Below, one piece after another: positions 13,813-24,026 of a stretch of 42,500 nt of DNA. The notes beneath the pieces were generated by a model. That model had not been told where the DNA came from. It made no database searches and worked only from the letters and a program-made list of their open reading frames with translations. Position numbers and translations under genes: made by a program. The stretch lies in the NCBI GenBank assembly GCA_018398765.1, contig JAHBMJ010002770.1, positions 1 to 42,500 on the forward strand, in the 5' to 3' direction. The stretch comes from Chromera velia. Lineage: Eukaryota > Sar > Chromeraceae. Each line of letters begins with the position of its first letter. Within the stretch, counting starts at the first letter, position 1.

Positions 13813-14415
13813 CCTGTGTGCTTTCTTTTTTTTTGTACGTCCCGCCATTGCAAGGATAGACTGTGTGGCTCCTTCGTTCTTTCACGAACGGCCGGTTAGG
13901 GAGAAAGCCAGCCAGTCGGACAGGCCAACGAAAGAGCAAAGAAGACAAGTCATCCACTCAGCGTGTCTGTCTGTTTGTCTGTTGGTCTGTCGTTTCTTTG
14001 TCTGTGTGCGGCAGACATCTGTTTGTCTGTTTATCTATCTGTCTGTCTGTGCCTCTGTCTGCCTGTGTGAAAAAAGGACGATAAAGTCTGTCTGTCTGTC
14101 TGTGCGTCTGTCTGCCTGTGTGAAAAAAAGTGTGTCTGTCTGTCTGTCGCACACTGAGCCAGTCAGGCAGACAGACACAGAATGATCGAGAGAGTCTGAG
14201 GGAGAGACCAACTTTCAGTTCCAGCCTGAGGTCGCTCTCCAGGAAAAAGAGAAGCTGCGGATAGGTCACCTGCTTGCAACAAGCATGCACAATATCAATG
14301 GCAGCACATGAAGGCACTCATGCATGAACAGGAGACAGNGGGGGGGGGGGGGAGAAGGAATGAAGGGAGAAAGTAACAAAGAACCTCTGTCTGACAATGA
14401 TTCGGAAAGAAGTCA

Positions 14416-14447
<32 letters not shown>

Positions 14448-14746
14448 CCCAAGGAGAGGGGGAACTTAGGCTGAAAATGCAGGTGTCTGAGAGCGAGAGC
14501 TTTTCCCCTACGCACCCTGTTCATCACTTGAAACCCATAGTCGACGTCTCCGAAACCGTCGACTCGCACGGAGCTTGTGTGCCCCCCTAGTTTCCCTCCT
14601 GCCTCGTACAAGTGGACTTCAATCTGTCCCCGCTGATCTCTTGGCAGCTGATCATGAATCTTCAAAATGTTGTGAGCAGTGCTGATCCCTGAAATTCCGC
14701 CCCCAATCACCGCGACCCTTTTGATTTCTTCGCTTGTCACCGCCAT
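5300..14746 (-). CDS. FAD-dependent amine-oxidase-like / cyclopropane-fatty-acyl-phospholipid synthase fusion, 14 exons
   Basis: Exons in transcription order: 14746-14516, 14269-14213, 13450-12951, 12131-11392, 10767-10336, 10113-9981, 9687-9556, 9038-8668, 8287-7901, 7644-7529, 7109-6985, 6474-6343, 5992-5853, 5406-5300. All junctions are GT-AG and the 3603 nt give 1200 codons plus TGA in one frame. Residues 11-40 hold the FAD-binding Rossmann motif (VAVIGGGISG) and LYEAGGKLGG. Residues about 97-525 match the rest of the oxidase, ending in AWMGFGFHEDGF. Residues about 700-1190 match the CFA-synthase methyltransferase: SAM motif ILDVGCGWGG at 921-930, Cys883 in AYSCANF, Glu1040 in SCEMIEAAG, RYDRYRRSSDV, and Tyr1123 in DYYLTL. 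The same domain order is known in plant cyclopropane synthases, which add a methylene carbon from SAM across acyl double bonds of phospholipids. The real product here (cyclopropane or methyl-branched lipid) cannot be told. Oddities: a low-complexity linker at about 545-620 and about 50 extra residues at 981-1029 inside the methyltransferase fold. The exon 5 start is ambiguous. Confidence 0.88.
10738..10943 (-). repeat. Triplicated exon 5 splice-acceptor segment
   Basis: A unit of roughly 85-90 bp carrying the intron 4 / exon 5 border occurs at about 10738-10822 and 10823-10912, with a shorter third copy at 10913-10943. Each copy contains the reverse complement of the start of exon 5 (residues GAWMGFGFHE). 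The middle copy is disrupted by a T-run. The copy at 10943 has the best acceptor: a CCTTCCTTCC-type pyrimidine tract followed by CTTTCAG on the minus strand. If that acceptor is used, a 29-nt exon 10943-10915 splices to GAC in copy 1 and gives the same peptide as the simple model starting at 10767. Confidence 0.75.
11139..11232 (+). repeat. (GA)n microsatellite in intron 4 of the fatty-acid gene
   Basis: About 90 bp of GA with AAAGA interruptions. Minus-strand ORFs across it are Leu/Ser repeats only. Confidence 0.9.
12862..12975 (-). repeat. Duplicated exon 3 splice-donor segment
   Basis: A 36-bp segment spanning the end of exon 3 and its donor (CGGAG then GTACGTCGG on the minus strand) occurs at 12940-12975 and again, with one change, at 12862-12897. 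Between them, on the minus strand, lies a long T-rich tract ending in CATACAG, which looks like a strong 3' splice site. The outer copy therefore resembles a cryptic 37-nt exon. Using it would shift the frame, so the real donor is taken to be at 12951/12950. Confidence 0.75.
13424..13678 (-). repeat. Triplicated exon 3 splice-acceptor segment with an 18-bp palindrome
   Basis: The acceptor GAAAGCAG and the first codons of exon 3 (ETTMSFSVT) are present three times, at 13424-13462, 13521-13560 and 13638-13678. Only the innermost copy leads into the rest of exon 3. Between the copies are A/T-rich segments containing variants of CATACAGAATTCTGTATG, which is a perfect 18-bp palindrome at 13609-13626. 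The related string GAATTCTGTATGAAA also occurs at 12905 beside the duplicated exon 3 donor. Confidence 0.75.
13971..14150 (+). repeat. (CTGT)n array in intron 2 of the fatty-acid gene
   Basis: Imperfect CTGT repeats, including two related units around GTGTGAAAAAA at about 14065 and 14120. A GAAA run at 14414-14447 and a G-run with one unknown base (14339) lie in intron 1. Confidence 0.85.
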
Positions 14747-15580
14747 TGGTCTTTCCGTCTCGCCGTCTCCGGCTGTAGGTGCGTTCGTCTCTTGAGCCTC
14801 CGGAGAGAGAGGGACTCTTCGCGCCAGTCTCCAGAAGTGGGAGAGAAGAACAATGTCTTACCAACCTAAAGAGGCTTACGTGAGAAATGTTCCGCCTTCA
14901 ATTGTCCCGAGACCCTTTTTCGACCTTTGTGATTGATCTGATGAATTAAAAGATCTGTCCCGACGATGACGAGTCTGGCCGAGAAGGGCCTGCTATCTCA
15001 CTCGCGACAAGGCAAGACAAATCTCTCAATCAATCTGAATACCACACAGGACGTCTCCACGTCCTTTCCCTGACAGCAAATCAAACGAGAACAGACTTCT
15101 CCTTGTGGTTCAGGAGAGAACCCGTTCGCGGCAGATCCTTCAAGTCTGGAGACGGCCGGGATTCAGCAACTTCTCATTTGCACAGAAGCTCTCTCGCAGA
15201 AAGAAGAATCACAGCTACAAGCCTTATCTTTCGTCGGCGACTATCAACTTGAGTGCATTACGCGTTTCGTGGAGGTTGGGAGATGTATGAACTGCAGAGG
15301 CACCGTGATGCTTGGAAGGGAAGAGAAATGCACGGAAGAGCGAAATATGCTGAACGTGCACTAACTATTGGGCGCGGGGAGACGGAGGGTAGCATCGGTG
15401 TGTATCGGTTACCGCGGCCTGTTGGTCGACTGCGGGTCGGGCGCCGGTCTGCGGTAATCCGCGGTCCAAAGCTGGTGTACATCTCTCCTGCAAACTTAAT
15501 GCATGTGCATTCGGTTCAGCCTAGGTTTTTCTCAAGGTTCGGGTGTTCATAGCACGTCCCAGCACACCGGTCACGGCCCG
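14747..15580. other. Upstream region of the fatty-acid gene
   Basis: This stretch lies between the start codon of the oxidase/CFA-synthase gene and the first LTR element. It should hold the promoter and 5' untranslated region of the minus-strand gene. I see no convincing TATA box, coding region or RNA gene in it. Confidence 0.4.
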
Positions 15581-15585
15581 ATAGT

Positions 15586-15905
15586 TGAAGAAGCTAGAAG
15601 CCGGTAAAGCGGCAGATCTAGCTTATTCTAGCAGAATAAGGGCAATATATAGAGCCCGCAAGAAGAAGCATAAACAGCAAAAAGGTAGTGTCAGTTTACT
15701 GCACGTTCAAGCCTTCAAGGAAAGCATAAATCGATCAACAGTAAAAAATATTCTCTCTGATCGATCTGGTGGACAATCGGGTTTTTCTAAGATGACCGCG
15801 CGCGTCAGGACATTCAAATAATAGAAGAGGCCCGGCCCGCCCGGGTCCCGGACTGGAAAGCCTTTCTCAGGCGTCCAGCCCAGCCGCCGGCCCAGGATAT
15901 CTTCA
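15586..15905 (-). repeat. 3' LTR of element A
   Basis: 320 bp, TGAAG...CTTCA on either strand. It is preceded on the plus strand by the TSD ATAGT and adjoins the polypurine tract at about 15907-15923. It is the partner of 17977-18296. Confidence 0.9.
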
Positions 15906-16010
15906 ATCCCCTTCTCTTTTTTGAGGCCCCGAGGTAATGACTGTTCGCTCCGACAGGCACAAAAGAAGCACAGAGGGGACGATACACGAACAAAACTTCA
16001 CACAAATCGA

Positions 16011-17882
16011 TTATCCCGACGGTGCTCCCCCTGATCTAGGCTCAAACCCGATTACACGAATCGCTTGCCCTGACCAAACCCACCGTGGAAGGCCTTTTCG
16101 GGTTCTGCGAAAGTAAGGAGACAGATCACACAGGTCTCGCACTGCAGAAAGCAGAGCGCCTGTGCGTTTGCCCTCCAATTTTCCATACGTCGATTTCCTA
16201 CACCCAAAGTTCTTTGCATTTCGAAGATGATCGACGAGCAGACAGTAAAGCCACCCGAACGCCTTCACGGCGCACAACCTGTCAAGGGGGGAGGGGGTGT
16301 GGGGAGAAGACGAGAAGTGAATGCAAGCGCGAACTAGCGCGTGCTCGACCAGGAGGGGGAGACAGAGGTTCTGCGAGAGCCCACTGAGCCAGCGCTCTCG
16401 CAAAACAGACCACTGCTCGAGCGGAAGGTGGGCGATTTGATTTTGAGTCAGTGTTGGTGGGGAAGAAAGCGAAGTAGCTGCCTCCCTGCCCCCTTCCAGG
16501 CCCCCCTTTTGCTCTTCAGATGGAGACGGCTGCTGTTTGACAGTTGTCTCCCTCTCCTTCTTCAGCAGCTGAGCGGCGTGGAGGCAAGCGCTTTCTGACA
16601 AGAAAGGCCAACGAAGCTTTATCTCTCTCAGACTTTGGGTTTCTGGTGGTTATACTATCTCCTCCATCACCCCTTCTCTTTCTTCTAGTCTTTCTTTTGA
16701 CGGAGACGGCAACAGACCTGCCTCTTTTTCTTCCTCCGCCCCTTCTCTTTTTTCAGACAGATCCGGCCGTTGTGCTGCCTTCTCCTCCCTCTGCGCCCCT
16801 TCTCTTTCTTCAGAGATGGACAGCACAGTAGGAAGCGCCCCCCCTCCCTTGTTAACACACAAACTACCACTTGGCCCACTGCATGAATGAACACAACATG
16901 AAACAATCTGGCAAGAGAGACAAGTCTTCTGATGTGGCGAAGCAACCACTTGCTGTCTTGCCATGTCCGTCTCCCCCTTGACGCCGGGTACGCGGGACAC
17001 TGCGGATTGATTCACACTCGTTTGGCAAAACCTTCCAGAAAATCCCTCACCCCCCTCTCGGACCGAAGAGCACACTTTCACATTGTCAAGCTTCCGCTGT
17101 GTCAGCAAGTTTGAGTCTTTCAGGGCCGACAGAGCTGTGGCAGATGCCGGAGCATCTTCAGGAAGCGAAGAGGGAAGACAGACGGAAGAGACTGTCTTGG
17201 AGACGGCAAGGTTTGAAGGGACACAAAGGCGGGCAGCCGACCTCTCAGCTTTGGCCCCCCCAGAACAAACAGCAGCAACTGGGAGGGACCGCGCAACTCC
17301 TACCACAGAAGCAGGTTTGGTTGAGCCCGGAGGCACTGCAGTCGAATGAAGACACTGAGTGTCGGGAGACTGCTGCGTAGGATTCGGAGGAGGAGACGGA
17401 TGCTCTGGAGGGTGATGGGGGCAATCTCGTCTGTCGTGACCTCGATCCCCACAAACCGCACAAAGCCCTTGCCGCCGGAAACACGTCACCCACGAATGAC
17501 CCTTGCACCGAGGAGAATCTTCTCCAAAGAGGTGCGAACAAAAACAGCAAGGGGTCTTCTCACGAAGCTCTTCGGGGGGGAAGTCTCCCTGAGAGGGAGA
17601 AAATCCGAAACGCCGTCGGTCAGCAGCCGACAGTTCAAAAAGAGGGACAGCCTCCTCAAAAGATGGCTTTTGTCCATCACAGTACTGCTTGTACAGCTTG
17701 TCGTAGTACTGGGTGGGAGGGAGAGCACCACGGCGGCGACGAGACGGGAGAGAAACAGACTGACAAGCAACAGAATGGTCTACGCTCTGAATTTTTTCTT
17801 CGAGCCGCTTTTGCAGAACGGCAAGCTCTTTTCACACAGAGACGCAGAGGGCAACCTCTGCAGTCACTTTCTTCAGTCCCAT
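16011..17882 (-). pseudogene. Gag-like zinc-knuckle reading frame of element A, two in-frame stops
   Basis: One frame runs from an ATG at 17882 to a stop at 16011, about 623 codons. It is interrupted by TGA at codon 17 (17834-17832) and TAA at codon 411 (16652-16650). After the first stop it reads through a basic stretch and a cysteine/histidine-rich region at about 110-155. That region ends in a clear CCHC knuckle, Cys141-x2-Cys144-x4-His149-x4-Cys154 (CAVCGDRGHDRRDC). A Ser/Glu/Lys-rich middle follows. After the TAA comes a more regular, Leu/Trp-rich domain of about 180 residues, starting near SESACLHAAQLL, that I do not recognise. The knuckle and the LTR context suggest nucleocapsid-type RNA binding. 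The stops mean decay, recoding or splicing; decay is simplest. Confidence 0.6.
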
Positions 17883-17976
17883 CCAGGGGGGAAAGCAGCG
17901 GACTCCAAACGCTACTACTGAAAAAAGAAAAGGATCAGAAGGTTTGTGTCAAGCTCTTTCGAGCTCGTGTCACCAT

Positions 17977-18296
17977 TGAAGAAGCTAGAAGCCGGTAAAG
18001 CGGCAGATCTAGCTTATTCTAGCAAAATAAGGGCAATATATAGAGCCCGCAAGAAGAAGCATAAACAGCAAAAAGGTAGTGTCAGTTCGGTGCACGTTCA
18101 AGCCTTCAAGGAAAGCATAAATCGATCAACGGTAAAAAATATTCTCTCTGATCGATCTGGTGGACAATCGGGTTTTTCTGAGACGACCGCGCGCGTCAGG
18201 ACACTCGAATAATAGAAGAGGCCCGGCCCGCCCGGGTCCCGGACTGGAAAGCCTTTCTCAGGCGTCCAGCCCAGCCGCCGGCCCGGGACATCTTCA
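17977..18296 (-). repeat. 5' LTR of element A
   Basis: 320 bp, about 97% identical by eye to 15586-15905. It is followed by the TSD ATAGT at 18297-18301. The primer-binding-like site is at about 17958-17975 on the minus strand. Confidence 0.9.
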
Positions 18297-18301
18297 ATAG
18301 T

Positions 18302-19200
18302 CACTAGTAGTACTAGGTATACAGTATTGGGATAAATATACTTTATACTTTATATTTTCCTAATTATAATTTCAGTATTAATCTCTATATCTTACTCACA
18401 CATACTAATTCATTTTTTCCTTATTTTTCGGAATATCTAATTTTAAAGAATAAAAGCTTAATATACTTCAACACTTATTAACAACCGATCGATTGACAAT
18501 TAACTGGCCTGAAGTCACTAGAAACTTTAACTGCCAGTTACAGTGAATTGTTTTTCACTTAGAATTAGAACATTTGTTTTATATGTTACGTCTAGGATGT
18601 CACTACGAAGCCTCCTCCCGGCATTGACTCGCCTAGCCGCTATCAATCTACCCCGATTCAGCTTTGTAGGACATTGATGCATTGTCTGTTCAATAAAAAA
18701 ATCAATCCGATTCCCTAGAAAAGATCTCACCGTTTCTCATAAGCATGCCTTCAATTGATACTCCATTCTGCATGCATTGATTTATGCCGTCATGCCACTG
18801 CCGCACCGACGCGCACCGTCGCGCTTACCGCGCTCCGCCGCTGGCCGCCGCGCTATGTCGTTTGCGCCTTTCAAACCGCATGTGCACTAACATCATATTG
18901 TTTCAGTAATTCGATTAAGTGCAATATGACTTATGTAAGCTACCTTCTCGATTTACTCCTTCTCGTCTTGCTGTACGTACTGGATGTGTACTAAAAGCAA
19001 ACCGTCACATCAGTATTGGCAAGGACTTCTATGTATGGCTTTGTATGACATACCGTCGATTTGGAAAATGACAGAAATAAAAGACCTGTCCCTACGGAAC
19101 CTCTGCCTCATCTGATACCGGAAAAAAAAAAGAAAGCCCCGAATGAAAAGAACGAGGCTTCAAAGGACCTTTCGCGACAGAACCGTTAGCGCAAAGAAAA
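18302..19200. other. AT-rich stretch, no gene seen
   Basis: From about 18300 to 18760 the sequence is much richer in A and T than its surroundings. A short GC-rich patch follows at 18785-18860. Only short chance-length ORFs occur. It may be old transposon debris; similar AT-rich sequence lies at about 1000-1500. Confidence 0.4.
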
Positions 19201-21789
19201 GAAAAGACAGGGCATGTCGCTTGCTGACAGACAAACGCAGCATGAAGAACGCTACCAGGTTCCTCACAGCATTTCGAAGTTAAATTCGAACCTTTTCGTG
19301 GTGCGGCCCTTCACCGGGAAGTTCACCCCCACCCCCCTCTTTCGTTCTTTATCGATCGATCGCGTACACCCGTCCATCCATCCGTCCACTTCGGAAACTC
19401 GGTCCTGCGCAGTGTGAGTGACCACACTCGGAGGCTGTGGCTGAATAAGGAAGGAAGGAAGGAAGCAAGGGAGGAAGGAAGGAAGAAGAAAGAGGAAGGA
19501 AGGAAGGAAGGAAGGAAGGAAGAAGAAAGAAAAGAAAAAAAGAAAGAAAGCGAGAAAGACAAAAAGAAAAAAAGACAGAAAGCACGAACAAATAGGAACA
19601 AAAGGCAGAGAGAAAGATACACTGACTTATTTTTCTTGGAAGAAAAGAGGAGAGGACTGTCACTTGATGCATTTTCACTCTCTCCTCTCTCTTTCTCTCT
19701 CTCATCCCCTTTTTATCTTCTCTGCTCTTTTCGCTGCAGCCGCTTTCCGGGCAGAAAGTCAGTCGGCCACTTTACTTCAGTGACACAGCTTGGCAGGGCA
19801 GGGCGAGGCACCGCAAACGTTTTTTTTTCGCTTGCTGGCCTCTTCGCAGTCCCCCTCTGCCGGCATCTGAATAACACGTGGGGAGCTAAGGCTCTCTGGG
19901 TGTCTGCTGGCACTCGCGAAACCCAAGAGAGGCCGGCAAAGAAGCGCGGGGCGTGCGGCGAAGACACGCCTGGCACTCCATTTGCTGTACCGACAGAAAG
20001 ACAGAAAGAGAGAGGGGGGCGGGGTTGGTCGAAACTCCGCATGCACGAAGGCAAGAGGGAAAGCAACGAGAGAGAGAGAAAAGACACACATGCCTTGGGG
20101 GAGCGAGGGGCAGGGCGGGTCTTGAAAACCATAGAGAGAATAGAAGAGCGAGAGAGGGAGAAATTCTTCCTGCCCCCCCCTCCCCCCCGCGAGAATGCAT
20201 GCATGACTGTGGTCGCTGGAAATATGAGAGGAAGGAAGGAGACTGCAAGCCTCGCATTCGTCCCGTTTCGAAGAATGGGAGGAAGCAATCATAGCAGCAA
20301 GTCAACCATGAGAACCAGTATTAAAACTGTGTACAAACATCTTCTAAGTGGTGATCGAAGAGAGGGAGGGAGGGAGGGTTCGCGAGAGGAGAGATATGGA
20401 AAGGGATGGCTTGGGAGAGAAATATAGAAAGGGAGAGAGATAAATAGAAGCTGAGGGAGGGGAGGACAAGGACGCGTGGCGGCAAGACAACCAACCAACC
20501 CTGGCGGTCAGCAGGGCAGAAGAGGAAGAAGGGAATCGTTCTGTGTATGTTCATCTATATCCTGATATTAGTGCACCTTTGTATCCTGTCTTTTCCGGTC
20601 CCGAGTTCTGGCGTCTTTGTCGGTCTGCCCCTCCAAGCTGCTGTCAAATTGCGTGAGACCAGATCTCTTGCGGACTCTCGTTGCTCTTTCCTTCCTCTCG
20701 CTACAGCCCGCTGCTCACTCTTTCTTGCCCCGATCGATTGGTAGATGCTGTTGGTCAGAATTAATAATGAATCGTTCGGAACAAGAGGAGGAAGGAGAAG
20801 GAAAAACATGCAGCACATGCAATCAAAACGTGCTCCGTCGATGCATCAATCGATTGACGTACCTCTGCAGGGACTTTAAGTCCGTCCAGGGAGGGCAGGG
20901 CGGGAACGAAGAAGAAGATGAAGGAAGGAATGAATCAAGAAGAGCAAGGAAGGGGGAACAATCAGTCACTTCAATGCAGTATACCATTTGCTCATGTTGC
21001 GGAGGGACGTAAAAGGGAGGCAAACAAAGACAGAAGCGCCACTGCATACAAGAAGAAAGGACAAGAAGACGGAGAAAGGGAGGGAGAAAAAGGTCATTCC
21101 ATTTCATTTCAAGCAGCTATACTTGAATCCCCCCCTAACTCATTGCTTGGTTGGGGCTGCAGATTGTTCCTCTCTGCATATCATGCTCGTCCACGCAGGT
21201 GGATGCATGAGACAATCAACGCGAAGTTCCTGCACAAAGCTAGTGAGTGAGTTAGGGGAGTTCGGAGAAAGGAAGAAACCAACCCGTCGATGGGATGGAT
21301 GAAAAGAAGAGGAAAGAGGAAAGAGGAAAGAGGAAAGGAAAGGAAAGGAAAGAGGAATCGCTTCCCCTTCCTTAAACAAAGTATCATATGAGTCTCTGCT
21401 CTTCCCGGCTCCAATAAGGAGGAGCGACAAATGGTTCAACTATTGCCCTCTCTACTTTCATTCATTCTTTCTTTCCACCCTTCCTTCGTTTGCGAAACAT
21501 TTCCCTCTGTTCCCTCCAGAGTCCATTACGAAACCCTTCAGACAATTATTTTCTTGCTCTTCAAAACGATTATCTGCTTGCTCCCTAGAAACAGAGATCT
21601 TTTTGCTTCCTTCTTTGGCATTCTGTTCTTGTCTTCGTCCTCTTCTTTCTGTTGGTTCGACGCTCGCTCGGCCTTACCGTCTGTCTACCCATTCCCGAAC
21701 GAACGAGTGGACATGCAGTGCAGCCAAGAGTTTCTTTCTTTCTTTTAAACGCGCAAATCAATAATGCAGATTTCACTTCCTTCTCCTCT
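19201..21789. other. Low-complexity intergenic DNA downstream of the CCCH gene
   Basis: Purine-rich on the plus strand, with GGAA/GAAA runs at 19446-19600 and GA-rich patches to about 21350. Long ORFs here are lysine/arginine/glutamate repeats on one strand and leucine/serine/phenylalanine repeats on the other, as expected from simple sequence. The 3' untranslated region of the minus-strand CCCH gene should lie just below 21790. I can support no other gene. Confidence 0.45.
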
Positions 21790-23986
21790 CTACGAGGGTG
21801 GCATGTAATGGTGCTTGAGCAAAAAGCAGTTTGGTTTTCCAAAAAGAAGCCGCTTCATCTTTTGACGAGACGCCCGCTCAGCCGCTGTCAAATACAGTTG
21901 AGGCACAAGGACAGCAGGCTGAGGCTGAGGAGCGGGAACAGAGGCAGAGGCAGAGGCACAGGGAGAGAGAGCGAGCGAGACCGGCTCTTGCTGGGGGGAA
22001 GGAGGGCCCTGATTCAGACTCGGGGTCGACCACTGACCTCCACTGCCCCCCCTCCCGGCTCCCCCCATCCCTCCCCCTCTCCCCCCTCGTCCCCTCCCTG
22101 CTCCGGACGAAAACGGAAACCCCTCTGGCGATCCTGCTGTTCCTCTTCCTCCTCCTCCTTCCTCTTCCTCCAAAACCGGGGGGGAGGAGAGCGAGGCTGC
22201 AGCTCCCCCTTGCGGATGCACAGACAAAGCAGAGGAGGATGCAGATGCGGGGGGTGAGGGCAGTGAGGGGAAACGGAGTGACCCCCTTGGCTGTGAGTCT
22301 GCTGAGTGTCGGGCAGCGAGAGGAAGGGAAAGGACTCGCGGGCGTGATTCCCGGCCCTGCACCCGTTGTCCGTTGTGACTCTCCGAAAAGGGAAAGGGAC
22401 GCGGAGGAAAAGGGTACAGGGGAAACGATGGTGCCGATTCCGAAGGCAAGGCAATCACAGGGGGCCTTGCGGGAGTCTGGGAGGAGGAAGAGGAGGAGGC
22501 TGGCGATAAAGAGGAGAAGAAAGACCCGAATTCCTCCTCCTTCTCTTCCTCCTCTTCCTCCCTCTCCCCCCCCCTCGTTCCCGGACTCGTGCCGACAGTG
22601 GCCTTGGTGAGAGAGATCGAACTTTTCGATTCGGCCCTCGAACCCTCACCGGGGGACCCTCTCTGCCTCTGCTGCGGCTTTTCGGTGTATGTGGACAGCC
22701 CCTCCCGCTCTCCGTCTCTGTTCATATCGACAGACAGTATTCGAGAAGTACCAACCCCCCCAGAGACAATCCCCCGCGTCTCTCTTTCTCTCTCGCCCCC
22801 TGTTCTGGCCCCGACCGTGAGGGGAGGAGTGGTGCCGATGCCTGGAGGGACCTGGAGCCCCCCCCGCACTCCTCGATCATTGGCAGGCACCAGGAGCAGC
22901 AATGGGGGTCGGGAAGGCGACTGCAACTGGGTCCGAGGATGATAAAGGGAGAGAGGGGGGGGGGAGGTTGCCCCCATTCCCCCATGCCCCACCGTTTCTT
23001 CTGTTCTGTGGGAGAAGGGATACCCCACTCTGCCAACAGCATCAGGGGGGTAGTTGGAGTATGTCATTCCTTGCTGGGGGGTGTCAGGGGGGTGATGGGG
23101 AGGTGACTCTGCATCTAGGTAGGCGCGTGTCGTGGCCCTGACGGCTTCAGATGCGTGTGAGTTGCGAAGCGTCGCGGTAGAGATTCTCCCTCCGTCCTGT
23201 TGCCTCGACGACAAATCTCTTCTGTCGCCACGGAAGGGCACGAGGCCTCGCACAGGGAGTCCCTGCCTTTGGGGCTGCTGCTGGTGCCACTGGGGGCTGA
23301 GGGCCGGCATCGGGTAGTCGTAAGTTCGGTAGAGAGAGGAAGAGGAAGAGGACTGCTGCGCCTCGGGATGGTGATGCTGAATCTGATGATGATAAGGCCA
23401 GCGGGGGACGGGCCCATTGACTGCTGGTGGTGGTGGTGGCATTTGTGCCCCCTCAGAACTTCTCGATGGATTGCCTGAGGGGGCGGATGAGGGAATGAAG
23501 TAGTCAAGTTGGCCCGCTGTCGTCGTCAACCACACGTAGTTGCTCGCTGTCATCACGTTCTGTCTGTCTCCCTCGGAGGAGAGAAAAACAAAACTTGGGT
23601 GCGGGTGGGGTGTAGCGTTGTGCTCGACTGCAGCTGTGTGGGCCGTGTGGGTGCTAACGCCGCCTGGTTGGTAAGGCTGGTGCGATTCGAGTTGAAGAAA
23701 TCCCCCCCCACCGACGCTATCTGTCCCTTTCTCTTCATCATCATTCTGAAGACCTTCTTCCTCTGCTGTCGTGGGGGCTCCCCTCAGGCGAACGCCCACA
23801 AAGGGCGACGGGACCTTGGAGGCACAGAAGTGACAACAGTTGCACAGCCTGCACACACACACACACACACACAGAGAGAAGGGGGGGGGGGGGAGAGAGG
23901 GAGAGAGTGAGGGGAAGAAAAGGTGCACGCATTCCTCCAGGGCGTTGATGAGCATGAGATCTTTGTGCGCGCAGTCAAGAAACGAG

Positions 23987-24026
<40 letters not shown>

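Larger units (their letters stand above)
15586..18296 (-). mobile_element. Non-autonomous LTR retrotransposon with Gag-like ORF (element A)
   Basis: The element is 2711 bp and lies on the minus strand. Two direct 320-bp LTRs (15586-15905 and 17977-18296) start TGAAG and end CTTCA, and differ at about 11 positions. The 5-bp target duplication ATAGT is at 15581-15585 and 18297-18301. On the minus strand, one base after the 5' LTR there is a TGG-starting primer-binding-like sequence (TGGTGACACGAGCTCG). A purine tract (AAAAAAGAGAAGGGGA) directly precedes the 3' LTR. The 2071-bp interior has room only for a Gag-like frame. No protease, reverse transcriptase or integrase motif is visible, so it must be mobilised in trans. 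Confidence 0.9.

Noticed and set aside
14318-14500. Reading exon 1 of the fatty-acid gene through to 14318
   Set aside because: The sequence after the donor at 14515 translates to Phe/Leu/Ser repeats, and the family sequence resumes at 14269.
18755-18994. 79-codon plus-strand ORF with a hydrophobic C-terminus
   Set aside because: Short, spans a sharp GC/AT composition break, and has no splice or family context.
19414-20427. 337-codon plus-strand ORF rich in Lys, Arg and Glu
   Set aside because: It translates GGAA/GAAA simple repeats; both strands give low-complexity products and no motif is present.
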